From: Phoronis ovalis
Lineage: Eukaryota; Phoronida; Phoronidae
Assembly (NCBI GenBank): GCA_028565635.1
Contig: JAOXYB010069280.1
Span: forward strand, 1-10,004
Reading direction: 5' to 3'
DNA length: 10,004 nucleotides
Numbering within the stretch: position 1 is the first letter of the stretch; every line of letters begins with the position of its first letter. The translations under genes were made by a program, and so were the position numbers. Below the pieces are notes generated by a model. That model was given only the letters and a program-made list of their open reading frames with translations, was not told the DNA's origin and ran no database searches. Shown one piece after another: positions 1 to 7,940 of this stretch.

Positions 1-129
1 ATTTCGAATACTGTTAATGCATAATATATTTTGAAAATCTGAATGGGAATTTAAGAGGCCAAAGAATCTTTATTTTCTGAATTTGCAATTACAGCAGCAT
101 CCAAATCTACATTTTCAATTTCTTGCAAG
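1..129 (+). other. End of an upstream intron of the ROCO gene
   Basis: AT-rich sequence with an in-frame TGA (78-80) and two candidate 3' splice sites: TTGCAATTACAG (AG at 93-94) and TTTCTTGCAAG (AG at 128-129). The second has the longer T-rich tract and leaves a clean phase. The first would add about 12 residues (beginning SIQIYIF). Transcript data would be needed to choose. Confidence 0.6.
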
Positions 130-1551
130 GAATGAATTTCTTTCTAAAGAGCTTCGTTCCTGAAAATATCCTTAGGATCCTGCATGACGTTATGCAAAAG
201 TGTGAGGAGATGGAACCGTTGCGACTCAAAGAAATTGATAAAAGAATAAAGAACGTAAAATCAGAGCTTACAAAATCAAGAAAGACAGATAGCCACCAGC
301 AATTTGTGAATACTAATTTGCACAAACAAATTGAACATTTGGAAGACGAGAAAAGGTTAACTCTTAAAGTTACAGAGAAAATTTTCGTAACTAGTTGCAA
401 CACCCGCAAAGGCATCACAAACCTGGAACTTCATATAATTGAACTGGCTGTGAGAAATGAAGTTGTTCTCCCAGAATCTTGGTTTAACTTTGTAGATAGA
501 GTCTCTCATTCTGATCTGAAAACAGGCAGTAAAGTGTATTTATCATGGGATGAAATTGAAGCCATTCATAAGGAAACATCCAAGGATAGCTCAACCCGAG
601 AAGAAATCAAAGTAAAAATTTGTTACATGCGAGATGTTGGACAGGTTTTGTATTACAATAATACCTCACTTAAAGATTATATATTCCATGATATTGAACT
701 TGTTATTGAAGTACTCAAAGCTTTGTTCACCCATGATATTGACCAAGAACTTTCTCACGATCGCTTCAGTGATGAATTTGGTGAGCTGGTATTTACTAGG
801 TTAAAACAAGATTTCATGAATAATGGGATATTAGAAAGAAAATTTCTGTTTTGTTTGTGGCAGAAGCTGGACATTTCTGAAGATTGCTACATGACTCTCA
901 TTGAATTACTGAAGATGTTTGATTTATGTTATGAAGTAATTAGTTGTTCAGACAATGAGTATGAGTCTGTGAGATATCTGTTTCCGTGGTTTTTACACAA
1001 TGCAAAGCCTGATGATGTGTCTAAACAATGGGTTAGAGGTAAAAGTCATCGACTGACCTTAGAATTAGACATCTGGCCAAAAATTCCAGTCAATTTCTTT
1101 GAAATTTCTCTAGTAATTGTGCACAAACATTTTGACCGCTATTTGAGCCATTTGAGCCAGTGGAAGACTGGTGCATTTGTACAACAAAGTTCGATGAAAC
1201 TGCTGTACGAAAAATGCATGAAACATGACAGAGACAAATTAATGCTGGCTGTTCAAGGGGACAATCTGCATGAATTATGCCAACATTTATTACCAGTGTA
1301 TACAAATATATTGAAGAAGCTGCAGCAAGATTGGCCTGGTACATCATATGATGTCCACGAACTTTGTCCACACTGTGTAAATGCTGGCATTAATCCTCCA
1401 CATGCCTTCCCTAAAGAGTTTCTCGAGAAAGAGATCAAGGTTAACAAAGTTCCGTGTTATAATGCAGATGGTGAAGTAATGATTGATACATCACTGATCT
1501 GTCCACCCAGAGAACTACAACTTAGATATGGTCTAGATTATGATCAACAAG
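130..1551 (+). CDS. ROCO-family protein, internal exon: end of Roc GTPase domain, COR domain and CPHC tail
   Basis: This is the long exon of the host gene. It reads open to a GTAAGG donor at 1552-1557 and splices in phase 1 (G of a GGC glycine codon) to the exon at 3027. An in-frame TGA at 78-80 forces a 3' splice site between 81 and about 131. AG at 128-129, after a T-rich tract, is my choice; AG at 93-94 is the alternative. In order it encodes a charged helical linker rich in K and E (to about 375), a G5-like SCNTRKGI motif (393-416) typical of the end of Roc, then COR. COR marks are VLPESW, RDVGQVLYY (630-656), a long helical block to about 1000, FPWFL, and PVNFFE followed by a W-containing segment. 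A CPHC motif (1365-1376) and a FP/CPP-containing tail follow. ROCO proteins use COR to dimerise and couple Roc GTP cycling to effectors. G1-G4 motifs are absent here, so they should lie upstream. The family call is strong; the orthologue is unknown. Confidence 0.85.
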
Positions 1552-1599
1552 GTAAGGTTTAGAAAAGTGTACTATGTTGCATTTCATAATTACACAGCA

Positions 1600-2035
1600 A
1601 GATGGAATGAAGTATGTTTTAAGTTTATCTTTATAAGTATGGTTCATTAACATTTTATCAGGCATGTTCAATATCATACACCACAATTTTACCATTCTTA
1701 TTCGTATCTCAATATCTACAGGGAATTGACCAAGCTCCCCATGTGGTACGTGAATGTACCCCTAATATCCTTTTACAGAACTATACTTGCAATTTATCAA
1801 TAGGACTACAAGTGTTCAATTGAAGTTGATGGTCATAAGAATTATGAACAACACAGACATACAATAAAATCGGATTTGCCATACTATTAAACAATTTTTC
1901 TGTTAGAGAAGTGTTTACATTACTATTAAATGATACAATTTTTCGTATTTTATGGAAAGCCTTACAATCTCTATCAAATAATTTGTTAAATATTACATTT
2001 GTGATGCTGTGTAAAAATATACCTAAGACCACACC
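1600..2035 (-). pseudogene. Decayed non-LTR retrotransposon fragment, C-terminal part of the reverse-transcriptase ORF
   Basis: Read on the minus strand, this stretch shows the region following the catalytic RT core of CR1/RTE/Jockey-like non-LTR elements. LGIFLHS (2006-2026) matches the usual YLGI motif. LFNSMANPILLY (1859-1894) matches the common LFDSLVKPILLYGCE pattern. FCKRILGVHSRTT (1742-1780) matches the K.LGV...T segment. After a frame change near 1741, GELGQFP and a following IRIRMVKLWC match the GELGR-P...I.FW block. The copy is dead: a TAG lies at 1781-1783, the frame breaks near 1741, and the catalytic FxDD region and endonuclease are missing. It lies antisense in the host intron and its 5' edge abuts the TIR element at 2036. 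The family call is confident from the ordered motifs; the exact clade is not. Confidence 0.78.
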
Positions 2036-2402
2036 AAAAATAAAAGTTGTTTAACGGACGAAAGCTTTCAAAAACTGAGTCATTACGCCAAATAAAATTT
2101 ATACGGACCCGACCGCTTTAAATTTTGCCTTTTTATTTTTGTTATTTTATTCTCAAAAAATCAGAAAATAAAAACCCAACTCATACAAATTCTTGGAGTT
2201 TTGTCTGATTAAAAATGTTTTCTTTTCTTTTAACACAAAAAAAGTCCGACTGACTCAGTTTAAAAGTCCATTAAACACTTTTTAAAATTAAAATAAAACG
2301 AACTCAGTTTTTGAGATCGGGCCCATTGAACAGTTTTAAAAAAAGAAAAGTGAAAATGCCGAAAATTGAAGCAGTTGCGTCCATTAAACAAGCTTTATTT
2401 TT
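2036..2402. mobile_element. Non-autonomous TIR element (MITE-like) in intron 1
   Basis: The two ends are inverted copies. The left end (2036-2070) contains TTGTTTAACGGACG. The complement of the right end (2369-2402) contains TTGTTTAATGGACG, preceded by AAAAATAAA in both. Weaker similarity extends outward to about 2019 and 2421. An inner perfect pair, CAAAAACTGAGT (2069-2080) and its complement (2302-2313), lies inside. GTTTAAYGGAC-type motifs recur on the minus strand ending near 2277, 2332 and 2390, so the element has subterminal repeats. There is no coding capacity. A clear target-site duplication is not visible, so the superfamily is unassigned. Confidence 0.65.
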
Positions 2403-3026
2403 AGTCTTGCCTAAGTATATATATTCTTTAACAATTCTTTAAAGTTTTCCTGACCTTCAGAGGGTGTTTCAGTACATTTGGGTACTTTTGTTGTTAAACA
2501 TTACTATTGAAATCATTAATTTGGGTAAATATGCATATTAGTGATGGAATCTTCCCCAGTGGATTTGCGATGTTTTAGTTTTGGTAATATTTTTGTATAT
2601 TTCATCAGAGATTGTGTAGTCGTAGAGAATCACAGATGTCAAATACTCTAATTTACTGATTCACTGTACTAAGTTTCCTGAAATGTTCATGGAAATCAGA
2701 AGAATCAGTTTTTGCACGAACATCTGTATTTAACATGGAATAGTAACAGCTTCTCACTTGTGGAACAGGGGGAAAAGTGTTTTTTCTAAGTATCTCCATA
2801 AACTTAAGATCCCTAACCCACATATAGCACAAGTTTGGTACAATTGTTACTGCTACAGGAACTTATTTGCTTACAATTAATTGCCTAATGCTGTTTAGGA
2901 AGTGGCTGGTACCTCCTACCGGGTCATTGATTTTGTTTTAAGTGTTTGAATTATAAACTGATTTTTTCTTGCATTTTATCTATTATTTATTCCACCATCA
3001 AATAAAAGCATGTTTCCTTCTTACAG

Positions 3027-3162
3027 GCTCTGCTGGGAACACAAGAAACATGATAAAGGAGGAAAGGGAAGACCTTCATTATGAGCTGCTATTGAGAATA
3101 CAGGGTCAATTAAGAGAAGCAGACTTTACACAAGTAAAGTTTATGTGTAAAGGATACCTCAG
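3027..3162 (+). CDS. ROCO gene, penultimate exon: linker and first half of death effector domain
   Basis: A 136-bp exon sits between a strong acceptor (TTTCCTTCTTACAG, AG at 3025-3026) and a consensus donor (AG/GTAAGT, GT at 3163-3164). Incoming phase 1 matches the exon ending at 1551; outgoing phase 2 (AG of an arginine codon) matches the exon starting at 4244. The first 12 or so residues are a polar linker (GSAGNTRNMIKEE). DED helix 1 follows (HYELLLRIQGQL), then helix 2 (READFTQVKFMCKG). The KFMCKG motif (3137-3154) lines up with KFLCLG of FADD and keeps the exposed phenylalanine of the helix 2 hydrophobic patch, which DEDs use to stack on each other. The split between helices 2 and 3 places one DED across two exons. 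On its own this exon is too short to call; the join makes it convincing. Confidence 0.8.
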
Positions 3163-3212
3163 GTAAGTATTATTACAAATGTGCTTTAATTATTTAATAG
3201 CTATTTATTGCT

Positions 3213-3526
3213 CCGTGGGCAGCACTGCCAATAAAGATATGTATACGTGTGCCACCCTTAAATGTATTTTTTTGGCTCTTTAGGATATTTCAGGGTGGGT
3301 ATTTTGTATGTGGAGGATATTTAAGGGTAGGGTTTCTGATTGCTTTGGAAAATTTTACAATTTTTCTGGTGTATTTCAGCATTTTGGGCTATTTCAAAGC
3401 TGATTTTTTTACCCTAGGATATTTAACGGTTTAATTTTTTGGCAATTTTGGGGATATTGCAGGGTCAGGGTTTGGATCGCTGGGCGGTACACCCGTACCA
3501 AAATATAAGGACAGTGCTCCCCCGGG
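3213..3526. mobile_element. Non-autonomous TIR element with internal motifs about 32 bp apart
   Basis: The left end (CCGTGGGCAGCACTG, then GTATACGTGTGCCACCC) is an imperfect inverted copy of the right end, whose complement reads CCCGGGGGAGCACTG and then GGTACGGGTGTACCGCCC. The interior carries GGATATTT-type motifs: AGGATATTTCAGGG (3282), AGGATATTTAAGGG (3314), AGGATATTTAACGG (3417) and GGGATATTGCAGGG (3451), with weaker copies near 3370 and 3387. Adjacent good copies are 32 and 34 bp apart. No ORF belongs to it. The plan (G-run followed by CACT at the ends, GGTAC inside, short-period interior) matches the element at 7171-7672. Confidence 0.62.
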
Positions 3527-3720
3527 TTTAGTGCATAGTTTTTACGTAACAAATAACAATATCATAGGTCACATCTCTTTGCAAACACGGATGTGAATAT
3601 ACATCCTAGTAACTCAGTATTTTAACTCCTTCCCTGCCATGTCATTAACATTATTTAAGTTTACTTTTAATTATAACTTTATGTCAATCACTAGTGACTT
3701 TGTTAGTCAAACAACTGTGT

Positions 3721-3745
3721 ATACTTTAGACATTGTCTAAAGTAT
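3721..3745. repeat. Perfect short inverted repeat (hairpin)
   Basis: ATACTTTAGACA and its exact complement TGTCTAAAGTAT are separated by a single T. Arms are 12 bp. In the intron transcript this would fold as a stem, though a one-base loop would need two or three pairs to open. No function is evident. Confidence 0.7.
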
Positions 3746-4243
3746 TTGTACGCTGCATTTGAAGTGCCAAGAAACCAATGATATAGTTCATATATAATTT
3801 TTTACAATATTTGTTTATACCCTTTGAAAAATAATACTGAACCTTTTAAAATATTCCATGTTGTATTGTAATATAATTCTAATTGTGATATAAGCCAGGA
3901 TATATTGATATGTGACCACCATGTCCCAGTATTAAAAGTTGAAACTCTTTAGATCCAGGCCTACGCGTACCTATCTTACAGTGCGAATCACAGTTTCCAG
4001 GATGTAATGAACCCCTTTTTCCTGCATCACACTTGACCACAGCAGAGCACATTTACTTCTAATAAACTACATGTATGTTCACACAGAGAGTCAAGTATTT
4101 GCTTATATCAAAACAGATTTTTGCAACGTTAGCTTTGTGGAAACTATGATTAACACTGTATATTATTATGTTTGTGTGTAAGAAGTATGGTAGCTAGAAA
4201 ACTTGATGTACTCATCGTCAGTTAATGTTAATTATACTTTTAG

Positions 4244-4418
4244 GCCAGCTGAACTGGAATCTGTTACTGACTTTTGTACATTAGTGAATATGCTAGAAAA
4301 AAACGGATATGCAGTCAGTTGGCAGCATGAAGATGGCTACAGTAAACTTATAGATGTATTTAAAACTGTTAACCTGCCTAAGATTGTGGAACTTATAGAA
4401 GAGTATGCAAATAAATAG
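4244..4418 (+). CDS. ROCO gene, terminal exon: second half of death effector domain and stop
   Basis: The exon begins after ATACTTTTAG (AG at 4242-4243); its first G completes the arginine codon begun at 3161. It encodes PAELESV (helix 3), a helix 4 core FCTLVNMLEKNGY, helix 5 (YSKLIDVF) and helix 6 (LPKIVELIEEY), and ends NK-TAG at 4416-4418. The pattern of hydrophobic residues follows FADD and caspase-8 DEDs closely. The RxDL charge motif at the helix 5/6 junction is not kept: the aligned residues are T-V-N-L (4365-4376). Domain family membership predicts homotypic binding to other DED proteins (adaptors, initiator caspases). The partner here is unknown, and the altered motif could change or weaken binding. 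The DED is the extreme C-terminus of the protein. Confidence 0.82.
4410..4415 (+). promoter_or_regulatory. Possible polyadenylation signal overlapping the end of the coding region
   Basis: AATAAA immediately precedes and abuts the TAG stop (4416-4418). If used, cleavage would fall near 4425-4445 and leave a very short 3' UTR. A weaker variant, CATAAA, lies at about 4556. Either, or a more distal site, could be the true signal; the sequence alone does not decide. Confidence 0.35.
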
Positions 4419-4690
4419 AATGTAGATGCTGGTATGACATTTTAACCTTCCTTAGTTTTATTTGTTTAATAGCTTCATGTAACACAGTTTTACCCGCTTA
4501 CATTGCTTGAACCACGAACATTATGTTTCAGAATTGGTCAGTATTGCAGTTAACCCATAAATTCATTTCGTGGAGCCACCAGCCATAGATCCAAACCTTT
4601 CTATCATATTTTGTGAATGAACAATGATGTGGGTTTCAATGCGCTTTTGCAATTTATCACAAAGCTTAGCTTCTTTCGCATACTGAGCCA
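4419..4690 (+). other. 3' UTR and/or immediate 3' flank of the ROCO gene
   Basis: Unique-looking AT-rich sequence between the stop codon and the first family A repeat unit. No ORF, RNA gene or clear element is seen. It contains a CATAAA hexamer near 4556. Its transcript status is inferred only from position. Confidence 0.5.
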
Positions 4691-6150
4691 AAACTCCACA
4701 TATTGGCTGGGAGTAAAGTCATAGGTTTACCAGCATTATTGTCGGTGCGGTCCGTAACACGTTCTTTTCTCACAATAACAGTTTCATTTTTTACCAGAAC
4801 AGCTTTCTATTCGACTAAGGGTAAACACAGGTCAAAGTGCAGGCTGGTTATAATTGTGACCATGATTACTTCCAATATTGCTGACTATGTTTGTTCCTAA
4901 GAGAGTAAGTCACTTTCCGTCTGTTACGAGAAAGACGAAACGATGACTGAACGATTCGAATGTGGATTCATAAGGGCCATGGTATAGGCTGTTGGGTGTA
5001 ATAGGTTAGGTGACATTTTAGAAAGACCTTGAAAAGTGGGTCAAATGCCGATACAATGTTCGTTGTGCATAAGACTTTATTTGTCTCGCAATAACTGCTT
5101 CAGTTTTTATCGGATCAGCTTCATATTCAATACAGAGAAAATACAGGTCTATTAAATGTATGACCACGATCACTGCCTAGTTGGCTGACTGACAGCCATA
5201 TTTGTTCCCAAAAGGGAAAGTCACATTATGTACCATAGCAGAAAGACAGAGTTGACCAGACAATTTGAAGTTGGATCCATGAAGGCCATAGGTGGATGGG
5301 TGGCATTTTAAAATACCTTTGAGAAGTGGGTCAAATGCCTATCCAAATGTTCGACAGTTTGTGTGTAACACTTGGTCTCGCAATATATGCTTCAGTTTTT
5401 ATCTGATCAGCTTCATATTCAGTACAGATCAAACTGCAGGTCAGATGTAATTGTGACCCACGTCACTACCAAAATGGCTGACTGGTGACCATGTTTGTAC
5501 CTGAGGGCACATCACATTGCGCCGTATACGACAAAGACAAAGTGTTGCATAGACTTCCAATATGGCTGACTGGTGGTCCTGTTTGTTCCTGAGAGAGTAT
5601 ATCTGTTTGTGCCAGCTACACGAAACAGGAAACGTTGGCTGATTGATTCGACGGTAGATTCACAAAGGTCATATGTTGGTGGGCATAATAGGCTGGGTGA
5701 CACTTTAAAATAACCTTGAGATATGGGTCAAATGATGGGCTGAATATTCAACAATTTTTGTGCATATAATACTTTCTTTGTCTTGCAATAACTGCTTCAG
5801 TTTTTATCTAATCAGCTTCAAATTTGGTACAGGGTAAGTACAGGTCATGTACAATTTGACCAAATTAAGTACAATATGGCTGACTGATGGCCATATTTCT
5901 TCTTGAAATTGTATGTCACAATAATGTCTTCAGTTTTTATGTGATCAGCTTCATAGTCGATGCAGGAAAGGAAAATGCAGGTCAAATATAATATTGTTTG
6001 TTCCGGCAAACGTTACATTGTGCCATATACCAGAAAGACGAAGTATTGACTAGGCAATTCAAAGGTGTATTCAATTGCAAGAGCGTAATAGTCAGTTGAC
6101 ATTTTAAAATGACCTTGAGAAGTGGCTCAATGACCTTCGGTATCTATACA
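4690..6150. repeat. Family A: array of diverged repeat units of about 300-400 bp
   Basis: Four landmarks recur in a fixed order. (1) CAGTTTTTATC-GATCAGCTTCATATTC starts at 4779 (diverged), 5101, 5393, 5798 and 5931. (2) A CAGGTC followed by a GTGACC-type stretch. (3) AATATGGCTGACTG-TGGCC-TGTTTGTTCC lies near 4873, 5178, 5468, 5557 and 5874. (4) A GA-CGATTCGAATGTGGATTCATAAGG motif lies near 4946, 5257, 5640 and 6047, followed by GACCTTGAGAAGTGGGTCAAATG near 5026, 5314, 5711 and 6107. Landmark 1 spacings of 322, 292, 405 and 133 bp show internal duplication and loss. There are no long ORFs and no visible inverted termini. The repeat class is unknown. Confidence 0.75.
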
Positions 6151-6780
6151 TATAGTTGAATTCCAGAGCTGGATTCATGAACCGGGTTGACAAGTGCTTT
6201 AGATTAATAACTGGGCATCTATCATTATCATAAAAAGGAGCTTCAATTCTTTGCCCACATTGTCCAATGTTACTTCAAATGTGTAGATCAAGCTGACAGT
6301 AAATATTGCGTAATATGTAACTCACGTTATACATTTTAGCTTAACAATTTGGATTTCGAAAGAAGTCGCCTAGAGTGGTGCATCCTATGAAAAGTTTTGT
6401 GAATCCTCTATCTGTGGAGATGATTTTAAGAGTCCACTAGGATTTGGTTCAGGTTTCGACGTTGGTGACAATTAATTAATGACATGAAAGTTGCCATCTT
6501 AATACAATACTAAGGATATAACCATGAGTGTATCTCTCACTTCTTAACATGTGTACATAAAGCTGTGTAACATTCTTTAATTTGGACTTTCATATCTCGC
6601 CAATAAATTAATGTATGCATATATTTAATTATTTCTTGTATTTTAATATCTAGAGAATGTGATGTATTGTAATATTGTCTCCAGTTGTATTGTACTTTCA
6701 TATAAATGTTACTGTAGAGTACGTGGGGCCACTGATGATACAAACCACATTCCAAAATCTATTTAGAGATACAAACCTAA
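6150..6780. other. Non-coding stretch without recognised genes
   Basis: AT-rich sequence with stops in all frames and TGTATTG-rich patches (6664-6700). It interrupts the family A repeats. I see no coding, RNA or TIR structure that I can defend. Confidence 0.5.
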
Positions 6781-6935
6781 TATTAATCCAATTTTTTTGT
6801 CACGGTGGATAGCAATCCAAATTTTTGAATTTCTGTAAAAAAACAGTAAGAAGTATATAATCCAAATCCAAAATTTCCACTGGGCCACACACACCCCAAA
6901 AAAAAATAACTTGAGTATCCCCCAGGGTAGAGTAG
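6780..6935. mobile_element. Decayed relative of the G-run TIR elements, one end recognisable
   Basis: Read as the complement, the right edge starts CCCTGGGGGATACTCAAG and continues with a T-run, GGGGTGTGTGTGGCCCA. This parallels the ends of the elements at 3213-3526 and 7171-7672. The interior has AATCCAAAT-type motifs at 6785, 6814 and 6859. The left end is not recognisable, so it is truncated or eroded. The call is tentative. Confidence 0.4.
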
Positions 6936-7084
6936 TCTGCCTGTACATATGTTTGTAGCAGATATAATAAATAAATTGCTTATTGCAATCTCAGAAAAAT
7001 GTGTTATTCTGCTGTTTTTATTGTATTGTATTGTACTGTTCGAAGGTATTTTTGTGCTCATCCACATAGTGGCTGGACACTGTC

Positions 7085-7170
7085 GCGTTGTCGTGGTATA
7101 TAAGACTTTCCTTTATCTCGCGATAACAGTTTCAGTTTGTAGCCAATCAGCTTCATATTCAGTACAGGGT
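7085..7170. repeat. Family A fragment, left part of an interrupted unit
   Basis: The stretch TATCTCGCGATAACAG, TTCAGTTTGTAGCCAATCAG and CTTCATATTCAGTACAG matches landmark 1 of the array at 4690-6150 (for example at 5393). It stops where the TIR element begins. The rest of the unit resumes at about 7673. Confidence 0.75.
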
Positions 7171-7672
7171 CCTGGGGGGCTCACTTGAAAAAAGTCGGGT
7201 ACCCATGCTCGTCCGTAGGGTGCAAAATAAGCCCCTAAACGGGAAGTGGATGATCAAAATACCACCCCTAACCGGAGGATTTTGCTGAAAAAGGTACCCC
7301 TAAATGGTAAGTTTTCTCTGAAAAATTAACAACCAAAAAAAAAAACCATTCCCAAAAAAAATCGACAACCAAAAAAAAAAAATAACGTCAAAACAAAATA
7401 ATATACTAAATTTTAAAAAACAATGCAAAATGGTCGCCAAAAGATAATGCTCGCTGCTCCCACTGAAACAAGGACCCCTAAACGGAAGGTGTAGGTGAAA
7501 AACCAACCCCTAAACGGGGAGTTACATTTGCCAAAAACATACCCCTAAACGTGTTTTTTCAGCCAAAATCGACCCCTAAACGGGATTCCCGGGAACCCCG
7601 TCGAACGGCGAAAAAGGTACCCCTTTTCCCCGTTTTCTCGGACAAGCATGCGTACCTGACTTTTTTAAGTTT
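7171..7672. mobile_element. TIR element with seven ACCCCTAAACGG motifs, inserted in a family A unit
   Basis: The ends are inverted copies. The left (from 7182) reads ACTTGAAAAAAGTC, GGGTACCC, ATGCTCGTCCG. The complement of the right (ending 7670) reads ACTTAAAAAAGTC, AGGTACGC, ATGCTTGTCCG. The left end also has a CCTGGGGGGCTC cap. Inside, ACCCCTAAACGG-type motifs start at about 7231, 7264, 7296, 7474, 7506, 7541 and 7572. Adjacent spacings are 33, 32, 32, 35 and 31 bp, with an A-rich 178-bp gap in the middle. A GAAAAA tract recurs in most units. There is no coding capacity. Family A sequence on both sides shows it is an insertion. From memory, similar G-run termini with ATGCTCGTC are common in marine invertebrate genomes; I could not check this. 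Confidence 0.75.
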
Positions 7673-7750
7673 GTAAGGTCAAATTGCAGGTCGCTTATAA
7701 TTTTGACCTTGATTGCTTCCAATATGGCCAACTTGTGGCTTTTGTAACCT
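7673..7750. repeat. Family A fragment, right part of the interrupted unit
   Basis: GTAAGGTCAAATTGCAGGTC, then TATAATTTTGACC and CTTCCAATATGGCCAACT, match landmarks 2 and 3 of family A (compare 5420-5490 and 4825-4890). It is the continuation of the fragment ending at 7170. Confidence 0.75.
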
Positions 7751-7894
7751 AATTGGATTGTATCTGTTCTCTTTTTTTCCAATTTTCAAACCTCAATCTC
7801 CTGGAAATGCTTTGAACTACTGATGCCAAACTTGAGACATAGACTCAGTGGGCAGGGTGACATACAATACAACAAAACAAAGCTCAAGTTGAGG

Positions 7895-7940
7895 TCAGAA
7901 GGTCAAATTTTAAAAATTTCTTAAGCTTTCTAAAATGATG
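7895..7940. repeat. Family C short repeat, copy interrupted by a TIR element
   Basis: GAAGGTCAAATTTTAAAAA followed by AAAATGATG matches the units at 8485-8700. The match ends exactly where the inverted terminus at 7941 starts. Confidence 0.5.

Larger units (their letters stand above)
1552..3026 (+). other. Intron (phase 1) of the ROCO gene, carrying mobile-element debris
   Basis: A 1475-bp intron bounded by GTAAGG and TTCTTACAG. Its first third holds an antisense non-LTR retrotransposon remnant and a TIR element, described separately. From about 2425 to 3000 it is AT-rich sequence in which I recognise nothing further. Confidence 0.8.
3163..4243 (+). other. Intron (phase 2) of the ROCO gene
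   Basis: A 1081-bp intron between GTAAGT and TACTTTTAG, separating helices 2 and 3 of the death effector domain. It contains a TIR element (about 3213-3526) and a perfect inverted repeat (3721-3745). The rest, about 3750-4240, is AT-rich and shows nothing I can name. Confidence 0.8.

Noticed and set aside
95-163. An alternative frame upstream of the long exon reading HPNLHFQFLARNEFLS, then TGA.
   Set aside because: It does not match the Roc linker, closes after about 22 codons, and is out of frame with the COR-coding sequence. Taken as chance.
1090-1447. Minus-strand open frames opposite the long exon.
   Set aside because: They are shadows of the COR-coding frame and show no domain.
2969-3026. 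Upstream extension of the second exon's open frame, starting with a methionine.
   Set aside because: It is the polypyrimidine tract and intron end; the strong TTCTTACAG acceptor and phase match place the exon start at 3027.
4703-5703. Open frames of about 63-65 codons at 4703-4900 (plus) and 5512-5703 (minus).
   Set aside because: They fall within family A repeat units; other copies of the unit do not keep the frames open.
6949-7188. A hydrophobic 79-codon open frame.
   Set aside because: It starts in unassigned AT-rich sequence and runs through a family A fragment into the TIR element, so it is a chance opening.
7231-7585. Seven similar motifs at about 32-bp spacing, superficially CRISPR-like.
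   Set aside because: The repeats are short (about 12 bp) and imperfect, lie between inverted termini, and sit in animal DNA. This is the interior of a TIR element.
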